Below are positions 35,208 to 43,210 of a stretch of DNA of 64,000 nucleotides, one piece after another. The translations under genes and the position numbers were made by a program. The stretch comes from Nocardia cyriacigeorgica. GTDB taxonomy: Bacteria > Actinomycetota > Actinomycetes > Mycobacteriales > Mycobacteriaceae. The notes beneath the pieces were generated by a model. That model saw only the letters and a program-made list of their open reading frames with translations. It was not told where the DNA came from and did no database searches. The stretch covers positions 16,548 to 80,547 of the forward strand of contig NZ_JAAGVC010000025.1 of assembly GCF_010858045.1 (NCBI RefSeq). Direction: 5' to 3'. Numbering within the stretch: the first letter of the stretch is position 1; each line of letters begins with the position of its first letter.

Positions 35208-36185
35208 ATGAACGACGGGCCGATCATCGAGATCGAGAATCTGACCAGGCAATTCGTTCTGCGTCGCAAGCACGGCGACCGCTGGCGCAAGCGTCGGGAA
35301 GTGCTCACCGCCGTCGACCGGATGAGCTTCCGGATCGAACGCGGCGCGGCGGTGGGCTATATCGGCGCCAACGGTGCGGGCAAATCCACCACCATCAAGA
35401 TGCTGACCGGCATTCTGGTGCCAACCTCCGGGCAGGTGCGGACCTGTGGCCTCGAGCCGGTGCGTCAGCGCAGGCAGCTGGCGAGCCGCATCGGTGTGGT
35501 CTTCGGTCAGCGGTCCCAGCTGTGGTGGGATCTGCCGCTGCGCGAATCGTTTTCGATTCTCTCCGCGATCCATCGGCTGGACCCGGAGATCGCCCGCAAA
35601 CGCACGCACGAGCTGGTCGAGCAGCTGGAGATGAGCGACACCCTCGATACCCCGGTGCGCCAGCTATCGCTGGGCCAGCGCATGCGCGCCGAGGTGGCGG
35701 CGGCGTTGCTGCACTCCCCCGACCTCGTCATCCTGGACGAGCCGACCATCGGACTCGATGTGCTGTCCAAGCAGCGATTGCGCGAATTCCTGCGCGATGA
35801 GCGCACCCAGCGCGGCACCACCTTGCTGCTGACCACCCACGATATGGGCGATATCGAGCGGCTCTGCGATCGCGTGCTGGTGGTCGATCACGGCCGCTTG
35901 GTCTACGACGGAACGCTGGCCGGGCTCGGCGCGACCGTCGGCGCACGGCGGGTCCTGGTGGTGGATCTGGCCGAAGCGACACCGGATCTGAACGATCTGC
36001 CGGGTGCGACCTTGGTGTCCAGCGAAGGCGGCGGGGTGCGGCAACGGCTGGCCTTCGATGCCGAAATCACCACCGCCGCTTCGCTTCTGGCGGCGGTCTC
36101 GGAGCGATCAGAGGTACGTGATCTGTCCATCGAAGAGCCGGAGATCGAGGACATCGTGCGCCGGATCTACCAGTCCGCCCGCTGA
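35208..36185 (+). CDS. ABC transporter ATP-binding protein of an exporter
   Basis: The 325-residue protein has Walker A GANGAGKSTTIKML, the signature LSLGQRMRAEVAAALLHSPD, Walker B LVILDEPTIGLD and the switch histidine in LLLTTHDMGD. The LSLGQ signature and the N-terminal LRRKHGDRWRKRREVLTAVDRMSF resemble ATPases of daunorubicin-type and ABC2_membrane_6 exporters. It completes a three-gene exporter with no space between genes. Nothing nearby points to a biosynthetic cluster, so its cargo is open. Confidence 0.92.
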   Translation: MNDGPIIEIENLTRQFVLRRKHGDRWRKRREVLTAVDRMSFRIERGAAVGYIGANGAGKSTTIKMLTGILVPTSGQVRTCGLEPVRQRRQLASRIGVVFGQRSQLWWDLPLRESFSILSAIHRLDPEIARKRTHELVEQLEMSDTLDTPVRQLSLGQRMRAEVAAALLHSPDLVILDEPTIGLDVLSKQRLREFLRDERTQRGTTLLLTTHDMGDIERLCDRVLVVDHGRLVYDGTLAGLGATVGARRVLVVDLAEATPDLNDLPGATLVSSEGGGVRQRLAFDAEITTAASLLAAVSERSEVRDLSIEEPEIEDIVRRIYQSAR

Positions 36186-36408
36186 TCAACCGGCGCGCTC
36201 GCACGGCGCCACACGCAGGTGCGCGACACGCGGGCGGACACGTAACACCACAGGTAGCCGGGTGGATGAAGGGGTGAACGCGAGCACCTCTCGCGCGAGG
36301 AAAGTCTACCGGCGCGGCACCCACCGCGCCGCAGCTCGGACCTGTCCGACGTATTCCGGAGCGACTCGGCGCCGGATGGTCGAGCCCGTCCGGTCATGAA
36401 GGTGAACG
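36186..36408. other. Intergenic region, no gene seen
   Basis: This 223-base stretch between the exporter ATPase gene and the small membrane protein holds only short open frames without recognisable content. I see no convincing terminator. Confidence 0.5.
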
Positions 36409-36567
36409 ATGACGACGATAGCGCTGCTCGCGGCGATGATGCTCGCGTTGCTGATCGGCACAGCACTCGGGATCCACACTGCCCGCGATGAACATCGGGC
36501 CGGAAGTCTGCGGGGCAGATATTGCCGTAGACGATCGCGTCGTCGATACTGGCTGACGTTCGCCTGA
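36409..36567 (+). CDS. Small single-helix membrane protein, 52 residues
   Basis: The ATG at 36409 is preceded by GAAGG at six bases. The product has one hydrophobic segment (residues 4-21, IALLAAMMLALLIGTALG) followed by a short hinge and a very basic tail rich in Arg (RGRYCRRRSRRRYW). It is unrecognised. An N-out helix with a positive C-terminal tail is typical of small bacterial membrane proteins that bind a partner. The coding call rests on the ribosome site and composition only. The excalibur lipoprotein follows 27 bases later. Confidence 0.45.
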   Translation: MTTIALLAAMMLALLIGTALGIHTARDEHRAGSLRGRYCRRRSRRRYWLTFA

Positions 36568-36594
36568 TCCGAAAACCTTTGGGGGGAGCCGATC

Positions 36595-37092
36595 ATGGTC
36601 AAATCCCGGCCTGTGCTCGTCATACTCGGCGCGTTGCTCGCCGCCGTCCTGGTGCTGTCGATGACCGGGTGCGGTTCGAGTAAGAAACGCCGCTCGTCGA
36701 GTTCCTCACACGGCGCGGCGGCCACCAGCACGCAGGCATTCCAGAACTGCAAGCAGGTGTGGGATGCCGGGAAGGCTCCGCTGCGGCGCGGCAGTGCCGG
36801 TTACACGACCCAGCTCGATCAGCTCGACGGTAAGAACGACGGCCTCGCCTGCGCCGACCGTCCGGCCGCCACGTCGACCACCAAACGCGTGATACCGGGA
36901 GCGGCCACACAGAGCGCGCCGACGCCGACGGGCGCACCGGCGCCGAAGCCGGATCCGGGCGGTTCCGCCTCCCCCGGCACCACCCGGGCGCCCGAACACA
37001 CCTCCAGTGGGGATTCCGACAGCCGCAACCGCTCGGGCACCGGCTCGGGACGTTCCGGGTCGGGCAGCCGCTCCGGTTCCAGCCGGCGCTGA
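36595..37092 (+). CDS. Lipoprotein with excalibur calcium-binding domain and long Ser/Pro/Gly tail
   Basis: The 165-residue protein has a lipoprotein signal peptide with lipobox SMTGC (Cys26) and a short KKRRSSSSS linker. One excalibur domain (FQNCKQVWDAGKAPLRRGSAGY, LDGKNDGLAC) occupies residues 49-88, with its two cysteines and the DxxxDG calcium loop. The remaining 75 residues are low-complexity Pro, Ser, Gly and Arg, presumably extended through the cell wall. Excalibur domains are often attached to nucleases or wall proteins; here it stands alone. Function unknown. Confidence 0.82.
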   Translation: MVKSRPVLVILGALLAAVLVLSMTGCGSSKKRRSSSSSHGAAATSTQAFQNCKQVWDAGKAPLRRGSAGYTTQLDQLDGKNDGLACADRPAATSTTKRVIPGAATQSAPTPTGAPAPKPDPGGSASPGTTRAPEHTSSGDSDSRNRSGTGSGRSGSGSRSGSSRR

Positions 37093-37124
37093 CGAGCCCG
37101 ACTCCCCAGCGCCGACGACGGTTG

Positions 37125-37130
37125 TACTAT
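37125..37130 (+). promoter_or_regulatory. Probable -10 box for a leaderless lpqS-like transcript
   Basis: TACTAT is followed after eight bases by the GTG start at 37139, so transcription would begin at the start codon itself. No good -35 element is visible. A TACCCCGGGTA palindrome lies 20-30 bases further in. Confidence 0.5.
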
Positions 37131-37138
37131 CGGCAGAC

Positions 37139-37564
37139 GTGACCATCCGCGCGATACGTACCCCGGGTATGCGGGTCGTTGTCGCGTTCCTGTTCGCGGT
37201 GTGGTCGATCGCGATGTCGCTGCCGGAATGCCACGTGTTCCCGGCGCACCCCTCGGCCGTCGTGCATCCCCATATCGAATCGACCGACCCCGGCATCGCG
37301 ACCCCGGAGGCGGTACGTGCGCTGGCGATCCCGCATCCGCACGCCGGTGAACCGGATCGGCATCTGCCCACCGAAGCGGTGCTCGCGACGCTGCCGCGCA
37401 GCGGCGCCAGCCTGTTCGACCTGCTGGTCCTCGCCGCGCTGCTGATCGTCGCACTCGCGCTGACGGCAACGCTCGCCCACGGCGTGCGGGCGCCACCGTC
37501 CAGCGGCGCACCGGCCGTCAGCGGCCGGGAATTGCTCACTCGATTCTGTATCGCCAGGAACTGA
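37139..37564 (+). CDS. lpqS: LpqS-like membrane protein, copper-responsive family
   Basis: From GTG 37139 the product has 141 residues; an ATG at 37169 would shorten it by ten. It has an N-terminal membrane segment ending in a Cys (VVVAFLFAVWSIAMSLPECH) and then a His-rich stretch (HVFPAHPSAVVHPHIES). A second membrane segment follows (LLVLAALLIVALALTATL), and the C-terminus ends LLTRFCIARN. M. tuberculosis LpqS ends in a similar LLTRFC motif and belongs to the RicR copper regulon, followed by cysK2 and a transporter gene as here. A metal-handling role is inferred. Confidence 0.68.
   Translation: MTIRAIRTPGMRVVVAFLFAVWSIAMSLPECHVFPAHPSAVVHPHIESTDPGIATPEAVRALAIPHPHAGEPDRHLPTEAVLATLPRSGASLFDLLVLAALLIVALALTATLAHGVRAPPSSGAPAVSGRELLTRFCIARN
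37159..37169. promoter_or_regulatory. TACCCCGGGTA palindrome, CsoR/RicR-like box candidate
   Basis: An 11-base palindrome with TACC/GGTA-type ends (TACCC-C-GGGTA pairing) lies 20 bases inside the presumed leaderless transcript. It ends at the alternative ATG. CsoR-family copper repressors bind G/C tracts flanked by TA and AT, so the shape is suggestive, but the site is short. Confidence 0.35.
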
Positions 37565-37668
37565 TCGGTCAGCGTCAGGCCGATGCTGCCGGGCCGGCCG
37601 GTGTTCGTGCATTCCGCACTCACACCTGTTCGCTGCGATCAGCGACCGCACAGAATCGACTGTTCATT

Positions 37669-38919
37669 ATGTCTTCTGCACTGCACAGTGCTGCCCTCTC
37701 CCCGACCGCGCTCGCCGGCGCGGTGGCCTCGCACCCCACCGCTCCCCGTACCGATACCGTCAGTCCCGCCGCCCTGCTGACCACGGCGCATCGGTGCCCC
37801 CGACCAGCCACGATGGTCGGCAACACCCCTGTGCTGTGGATCACCGAACCGCTCGCGCCGGCCGGCCGCGGGTTCTGGGCGAAACTCGAGGGCGCCAATC
37901 CGGGCGGTATGAAAGACCGCACCGCCTTGCACATGGTCGAACGTGCCACCGCTCGCGGCGCGCTGGCTCCTGGCGCCCAGATCATCGAATCGACCAGCGG
38001 CACGCTCGGCCTCGGTCTCGCGCTGGCCGGGATGGTGCACGGGCACCCCGTCACCCTCGTCACCGATCCCGGCCTGGAACCGTTGATGCGCCACATGCTC
38101 GCCGCCTACGGCGCCCGCGTGGAGCTCGTCGAGGAATCGCATCCGGTCGGCGGCTGGCAGCAGGCCCGCCGCGATCGGGTCGCGCAGCTAATGGCCGAGG
38201 ACCCGACGGCCTGGTGCCCAGATCAGTACCGCAATCCCGACAACCGGGAGGCCTACCGTTCACTGGCGCTGGAGCTGGTGGCGCAGCTGGGCCGGATCGA
38301 CGTGCTGGTCTGCTCGGTGGGCACCGGCGGCCACTCCTCCGGGGTGGCCCGGGTACTGCGCGAGTACTTCCCGGATCTGCGGCTCGTCGGGGTCGACACG
38401 GTGGCCTCCACCATCTTCGGCCAGCCTGCGGGCCCGCGACTGATGCGCGGGCTCGGCTCCAGCATCCATCCCGAGAACGTCGACTACGACGCCTTCGACG
38501 AAATCCATTGGGTCGCACCGGAGGAAGCGGTGTGGGCCTGCCGGGCGCTGACCGCGACCCACCATGCCAGCGGCGGCTGGAGTGTCGGCGCCGTCGCGCT
38601 GGTGGCCGGATGGCTGGCCCGTACCACCGAACCCCACGTGCGCATCGCCGCCGTGTTCCCGGACGGTCCGCTGCGATACTTCGACACCGTCTACAACGAC
38701 GACTACTGCCGCGCGCACGGCTTGCTCGACGCCGCGATTCCGGACGAGCCCGCCACCATCGGCCACCCGGACGATGCCGTCGTCACCAGCTGGACCCGGT
38801 GCACCACTGTGATCGATCCGCGGGGTCGCGGCCGCGCCCACCAGACGTCCACCCCGCATGGTGCCATCGCGTCGAGTATCGACCCGCGCCACGACATCAC
38901 TCAGGAGAGCAGCCGGTGA
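37669..38919 (+). CDS. cysK2: Cysteine synthase-like PLP enzyme, CysK2 type
   Basis: This fold-type II PLP enzyme belongs to the CysK2 branch, known in M. tuberculosis to make S-sulfocysteine from O-phosphoserine and thiosulfate. The 416-residue protein has the PLP lysine in NPGGMKDRTALHM, the substrate loop IESTSGTLGLGLALAG and the phosphate loop CSVGTGGHSSGV. It also has WCPDQYRNPDNREAYRSLA, specific to this branch. It carries about 45 extra N-terminal residues and a polar C-terminal tail. Its stop overlaps the transporter's GTG (GTGA), and the LpqS-like gene precedes it, as in the RicR-regulated copper operon. Confidence 0.85.
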   Translation: MSSALHSAALSPTALAGAVASHPTAPRTDTVSPAALLTTAHRCPRPATMVGNTPVLWITEPLAPAGRGFWAKLEGANPGGMKDRTALHMVERATARGALAPGAQIIESTSGTLGLGLALAGMVHGHPVTLVTDPGLEPLMRHMLAAYGARVELVEESHPVGGWQQARRDRVAQLMAEDPTAWCPDQYRNPDNREAYRSLALELVAQLGRIDVLVCSVGTGGHSSGVARVLREYFPDLRLVGVDTVASTIFGQPAGPRLMRGLGSSIHPENVDYDAFDEIHWVAPEEAVWACRALTATHHASGGWSVGAVALVAGWLARTTEPHVRIAAVFPDGPLRYFDTVYNDDYCRAHGLLDAAIPDEPATIGHPDDAVVTSWTRCTTVIDPRGRGRAHQTSTPHGAIASSIDPRHDITQESSR

Positions 38920-40157
38920 CCGAGTTCCTCGCCACCTATCGCAGTTTCAGCAAGCCGAGCCGGATGCTGATGATCAATCAGTTCGCCATCAACACCGGCT
39001 TCTTCATGCTGATGCCGTATCTGGCCGGGTACATGGCAGGCCCGTTGGGTCTGGCGGCCTGGGCGGTCGGGCTGGTGCTCGGCATCCGCAATTTCAGCCA
39101 GCAAGGCATGTTCCTGGTAGGTGGCACGCTGGCCGACCGGCTCGGATACAAACCGTTGATCGTCGCGGGATGTCTGTTGCGCACGGGCGGCTTCGCGCTA
39201 CTGGCCTTCGCCGATTCGCTGCCTGCCCTGATCATCGCCTCGGCCGCAACGGGATTCGCGGGCGCCCTGTTCAATCCGGCGGTACGGGCCTATCTCGCGG
39301 TGGACTCCGCCGATCGCCGCGTCGAGGCCTTCGCCATGTTCAATATCTTCTACCAGGCGGGGATCCTGTTCGGACCGGTGGTCGGACTTGCTTTGATGGC
39401 CTTCGATTTCCGGGCCACCGCCGCCGGGTCGGCGATCGTTTTCGCGTTGCTGACCGTCGCCCAGTTGCGCGCGCTGCCACAGCATGAGGCGGAGCAGAAG
39501 ACGGCCTCGGTGCTCGACGATTGGCGGGTCGTCCTGGCCAATCGGCCGTTCCTGCTGTTCTCCGCGGCCATGATCGGCTGTTACGTGCTGTCGTTCCAGG
39601 TGTATCTGGCCCTGCCGATGCAGGCGACCAGGGTCGTGGGAGCCGAGGCCGCCGCCACGCTGATGACGGCGGTGTTCGTGGTGTCGGGGCTGATCGCCAT
39701 CGCGGGCCAGCTGCGGATCACCCGCTGGTTCGCCGCACGCTGGGGGCGGCCGCAGAGCCTGGTTCTCGGCATGGGCATCCTGGCGGCCGCGTTCGTGCCG
39801 TTGTTGCTGGTACCCGGCACCGGGCTCGGCACCTCGGTCGCGATCGGGGCCATGCTGTCGACGGCGGCGGTGCTCGGTGTCGGTGCGGCGGCGGTGTTCC
39901 CGTTCGAGATGGATACCGTGGTCGCGCTGTGCGGCGATCGGCTGGTGGCCACCCATTACGGGCTGTACAACACCATCGTCGGCGTCGGCATCCTGCTCGG
40001 CAATCTGGGCACGGGCACCATCCTGGACGCGGCGCGCGCGGCGGGAGTCAGTTCGCTCGCGTGGGCCGGCTTGATCGCGATCGGCGTGGTCTCGGCGGGC
40101 GGGCTGGCCCTGCTCGCCCGAGCCGGACGGTTGGACGCGCCGGTTCCCGTCGGCTGA
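38916..40157 (+). CDS. Major facilitator transporter following cysK2
   Basis: The 413-residue protein has 12 predicted membrane segments. Standard MFS features are LGIRNFSQQGMFLVGGTLADRLGYKPLIVAGC (the GxxxDRxGxK motif between helices 2 and 3) and AVRAYLAVDSADRRVEAFAMFNIFYQAG. Its GTG start overlaps the cysK2 stop and has a GGAG-containing leader. It corresponds in position to Rv0849. It probably exports a product or antagonist linked to the cysK2 pathway or copper stress; no substrate is shown. Confidence 0.87.
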   Translation: MTEFLATYRSFSKPSRMLMINQFAINTGFFMLMPYLAGYMAGPLGLAAWAVGLVLGIRNFSQQGMFLVGGTLADRLGYKPLIVAGCLLRTGGFALLAFADSLPALIIASAATGFAGALFNPAVRAYLAVDSADRRVEAFAMFNIFYQAGILFGPVVGLALMAFDFRATAAGSAIVFALLTVAQLRALPQHEAEQKTASVLDDWRVVLANRPFLLFSAAMIGCYVLSFQVYLALPMQATRVVGAEAAATLMTAVFVVSGLIAIAGQLRITRWFAARWGRPQSLVLGMGILAAAFVPLLLVPGTGLGTSVAIGAMLSTAAVLGVGAAAVFPFEMDTVVALCGDRLVATHYGLYNTIVGVGILLGNLGTGTILDAARAAGVSSLAWAGLIAIGVVSAGGLALLARAGRLDAPVPVG

Positions 40158-40164
40158 CACACCG

Positions 40165-40203
40165 GTGGGTGGTGTGCACCGGGATTCCGGGCACACCACC
40201 CAC
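40165..40203. terminator. Bidirectional hairpin between transporter and DUF4389 gene
   Basis: A perfect 13-bp stem (40165-40177 with 40191-40203) closes a 13-base loop between two convergent genes. It ends 16 bases before the end of the DUF4389 gene. No T run is present on either side. Confidence 0.65.
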
Positions 40204-40218
40204 GGCCGCGCCGAGCGT

Positions 40219-40941
40219 CTACTTCATGGCACTTGGGCCGTCCGGCATGCCGGGTTCGCGAGCGCCCTGGTCGAGCCGGAACGGCGGGTACTCGTCGCGC
40301 ATGAGCGAGGCGTACGCCTGTACACGCAACGCCCAGCGCTGAATGCCGAGGACGAAATCGAACAGGCCTCCGGGGTAGCGCGCGGTGAACAGCAACGCGA
40401 TGACCGCGAACAACACCAGCAGGCCGAGCACCGGCGGCGCATAGGCGCCCGACCACTCCTCATCCCAGCCCGTCGCCGCCCAGGTACCGCTGACCATGGC
40501 CCCGACCAGCAGATAGTGCGGGATCGCCAGCAACCACCACTTCACCAGCACCAGGCCGCGATGCAGGCGTTCGGGATAGTCGACGACGACGTCGGCCGGA
40601 TAGTCCGGCTTCGAATCGAGCGAGAACGGCGGGTATTTGTCGGTGCCGAGCACCCCCCACGCATAGAAGCTGACCCGCCACGACCAGCGCATCACCCCGA
40701 CATTGAATTCGAACAGCGCCCGCGGGTACCGGCCGGTGAACAGAATCGCGAAGAATGCGATGATCGTGACGATCGCGTAGGCGATGTGCAAGAAGAACAA
40801 CACGATGTAGTGCGGAATAGCGAGAATCCACTTCACCAGCCACATCCACCGCGACAGCGTGGGATCGAGATCGCCGCGGACGTAGACGGGATAGCCGGAT
40901 GTCGCGGGGACGCCGATATTCTCGGGATTGTCGGGTTGCAT
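40219..40941 (-). CDS. DUF4389 membrane protein
   Basis: The ATG with AGGAG nine bases upstream gives 240 residues. The protein contains two copies of the DUF4389 theme: RWMWLVKWILAIPHYIVLFFLHI with LFTGRYPRALFEFNVGVMRWSWRV, and LVLVKWWLLAIPHYLLVGAM with LFTARYPGGLFDFVLGIQRWALRV. Each copy has two membrane helices and ends with a YPPF strand. Such proteins are common in mycolata, and no function is known to me. It stands alone, convergent with the MFS gene. Confidence 0.85.
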   Translation of the reverse strand: MQPDNPENIGVPATSGYPVYVRGDLDPTLSRWMWLVKWILAIPHYIVLFFLHIAYAIVTIIAFFAILFTGRYPRALFEFNVGVMRWSWRVSFYAWGVLGTDKYPPFSLDSKPDYPADVVVDYPERLHRGLVLVKWWLLAIPHYLLVGAMVSGTWAATGWDEEWSGAYAPPVLGLLVLFAVIALLFTARYPGGLFDFVLGIQRWALRVQAYASLMRDEYPPFRLDQGAREPGMPDGPSAMK

Positions 40942-41114
40942 GTTTCGACACTCCTTCACCGATGCTCGGGGAGCAGGGCGGCACGATGGCCGTATGTGGC
41001 GATTGTGTCCCACAACAGCTTCGACTTCGACAACGTTGCGGTACCGACACGCCAACAAATCATTCGCCGGGCGAACAAAGTTGGTGTCGCGGGCTTTCCG
41101 GAACGGAATTCGCC

Positions 41115-41435
41115 TCAGTGTGGCGCTTCGCCGTGCGCGGAGTACAGACTGATATCGCCGTCCTCGCCGAGGAACGCGTTGACCAGCATGATGCGATCCT
41201 CGCGCAGCACATCGGGTTCGGGTGCGCTGGTGGTGATGGTGATCTGCGGAATCGACGACCAGTTCACGACGTAGCGTTGCGGCGGGCCCTCGTCGTCGGA
41301 CAGCCGGGCCAGCCGGAACACCGATACCGTCTGGCGCAGCATGAGATCGCGGATGACCTCGGCGATTCGCTCGGGGTCTTCCAGCGCGAACATGAAGCCG
41401 AATGTCAACTCGGGCGAGGAGACGTAGGCGGGCAC
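41115..41435 (-). CDS. Conserved hypothetical protein, 106 residues
   Basis: I do not recognise a family. From the GTG at 41435 the product is a compact soluble protein with alternating strands (PELTFGFMFALEDPERIAEVIRDLML, QRYVVNWSSIPQITITTS, DRIMLVNAFLGEDGDISLYSAH). It has a plausible alpha-beta sandwich and no signal peptide. GGAG lies three bases before the GTG. A TAGCCT -10-like box lies eight bases before the GTG, so a leaderless transcript is also possible. The frame remains open further upstream but its composition there is proline-rich and non-native. Confidence 0.55.
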   Translation of the reverse strand: MPAYVSSPELTFGFMFALEDPERIAEVIRDLMLRQTVSVFRLARLSDDEGPPQRYVVNWSSIPQITITTSAPEPDVLREDRIMLVNAFLGEDGDISLYSAHGEAPH

Positions 41436-41660
41436 AAACTCCGAGGCTAGCCCATCGAGGTGCGGTGCGCAGGCACTACGCGCTGGCAGTTGCCGGGGAT
41501 GCGCCGGGGCCGGATCGACGCGATCCGCAGGCGGTGCGGGCGGGCAAGCGGCACAGCGCGGATCGCACCGGCGCCGAGAGTCGCCCGTCCCAGTCGGACC
41601 TCTCGGCGCCGGCGCTGCCATCCACGGGGTTCGCCGCGATGGTGGTCGGCGGACCCGCGG

Positions 41661-42005
41661 CTACCGCGGGCCGTCGGACTCGGGTTCGACGATCTCGGCC
41701 TCGACATAGCTCGCCGGCGGGGCGGCGGCGTCGAATCGAGGATCGTCGGCCGGATCGGCGAGCCGGGGTTCGGCATCGAGCCCTTGGTCGTCGGCGTCGG
41801 CCTCGATCGGGCCCGCGGCGGCGTCGCGTTTGGCCGCGGCCGCCGCTTCGTTCATTTCGATCGCGTCGGTGATCCACTCACCGATCTCCCGGGTGACCTC
41901 CTGGACGGTGCCGGTGATGATGGTGGCGATATTGCCGACATGCCGGGCGCCGGAGGACGTCAATTCCTGGATCAGATCTTTGTTGGCTTCGAATTTCCCG
42001 ATCAT
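41661..42005 (-). CDS. Small acidic protein following the desaturase gene
   Basis: The ATG follows the desaturase stop with no gap, so it shares that transcript. The 114-residue product begins with a helical part (MIGKFEANKDLIQELTSSGARHVGNIATIITGTVQEVTREIGEWITDAIEMNEAAAAA). It ends in an acidic, proline-containing tail without structure. The helices and GNIATIITGTV repeat suggest membrane or partner association. It is unrecognised; genes of this size after DesA-type desaturases may be accessory, but that is inference. Confidence 0.6.
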   Translation of the reverse strand: MIGKFEANKDLIQELTSSGARHVGNIATIITGTVQEVTREIGEWITDAIEMNEAAAAAKRDAAAGPIEADADDQGLDAEPRLADPADDPRFDAAAPPASYVEAEIVEPESDGPR

Positions 42006-43190
42006 TTACACGCCCACTTCGGTAGCCTTCCGCTGTCGCATCACGATAACACCGGGGGCCTTTCGCTTCCGTAGTGCAGCGGGCAGCAGGCCGGCGAAAC
42101 GGGATTCGAGCAGACTCGGCGGCAGCGCCAGCTGGAAAATCTTCACCCACACCGAAGCGATCTGCTTGCTGAACGGCCCGGTGTTGTACGGGAGACCGTA
42201 TTTCCGGCACAGCGCCTCGACCTCGGGTGCCATCTCCGGGTAGCGGTTGGCGGGCAGGTCGGGGAACAGATGGTGCTCGATCTGATGCGACAGGTTGCCC
42301 GACATGATGTGGAACAGTTTGCTGCCGGTGATGTTGGCCGAGCCGAGCATCTGCCGGACATACCACTCACCGCGGGTCTCGAATTCGGTCTCCTCTTCGG
42401 TGAACGTCTGTACGCCCGAGGGGAAGTGTCCGCAGAAGATGATCGAGTACGCCCACAGGTTGCGGACCAGGTTCGCGGTGAAGTTGCCCGCCAGCGTGCT
42501 GACGAACAGCGGCCCGGTCAGCGCGGGGAAGATGAGGTAGTCCTTGAGCACCTGGCGCCCGGACTTCCGCAGCTGCCCCTTGATCAGCGGCTTCAGATCC
42601 GACCACTTGCGCTTGCCCTGGATGATGTTGTCGGCCTCCAGGTCGTGCAGCATCACGCCCCACTCGAAGAAGACCATCAGCAGGAAGGCGTACACCGGAT
42701 TACCCAGGTAGTACGGATTCCACTTCTGATCCTCGTCGATGCGCAGGATGCCGTAGCCGATGTCGCGGTCGCGGCCGTGGATGTTGGTGTAGGTGTGGTG
42801 CATGTAGTTGTGCGAATGCTTCCACTGGTCGGCCGGGCAGACCGTATCCCATTCGAACACCCGGGAATTGAGGCCCTGTTCACGCATCCAGTCGTACTGG
42901 CCGTGCATGACGTTGTGGCCGATCTCCATGTTGTCCAGGATCTTGGACACCCCGAGCGCGGCGACGCCGGCCAGCCAGAACGGCGGCAGGAACCCCAGGT
43001 ACATCAGGCCGCGACCGGCGATCTCGAAACCGCGCTGCGCCTTGATGATCGAGTAGATGTATTCACGGTCGCGTTCGCCGAGGTCGGCGACGATGCGGTC
43101 GCGGAGCTCGTCGAGCGCGCGGCCGATCTCCTCGACCTGCTCCGGCGTGAGGACGAGTGGGCCGTCCTTCGTCTCGGTCAGAATGGTCAT
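42006..43190 (-). CDS. desA3: Membrane fatty acyl-CoA delta-9 desaturase (DesA3-type)
   Basis: This di-iron membrane enzyme introduces a double bond into stearoyl-CoA to give oleate. The 394-residue protein has the three histidine boxes GHNVMHG (His92, His96), HSHNYMHH (His125-His132) and HQIEHH near residue 305, with two pairs of membrane helices between them. The reductase that feeds it electrons is the next gene upstream, and a FabR/DesT-like TetR regulator is divergent from that. The M. tuberculosis pair is Rv3229c and Rv3230c. The 114-residue acidic protein follows directly. Confidence 0.93.
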   Translation of the reverse strand: MTILTETKDGPLVLTPEQVEEIGRALDELRDRIVADLGERDREYIYSIIKAQRGFEIAGRGLMYLGFLPPFWLAGVAALGVSKILDNMEIGHNVMHGQYDWMREQGLNSRVFEWDTVCPADQWKHSHNYMHHTYTNIHGRDRDIGYGILRIDEDQKWNPYYLGNPVYAFLLMVFFEWGVMLHDLEADNIIQGKRKWSDLKPLIKGQLRKSGRQVLKDYLIFPALTGPLFVSTLAGNFTANLVRNLWAYSIIFCGHFPSGVQTFTEEETEFETRGEWYVRQMLGSANITGSKLFHIMSGNLSHQIEHHLFPDLPANRYPEMAPEVEALCRKYGLPYNTGPFSKQIASVWVKIFQLALPPSLLESRFAGLLPAALRKRKAPGVIVMRQRKATEVGV

Positions 43191-43210
43191 CGGTTGCTCC
43201 CCTTCAGTTG

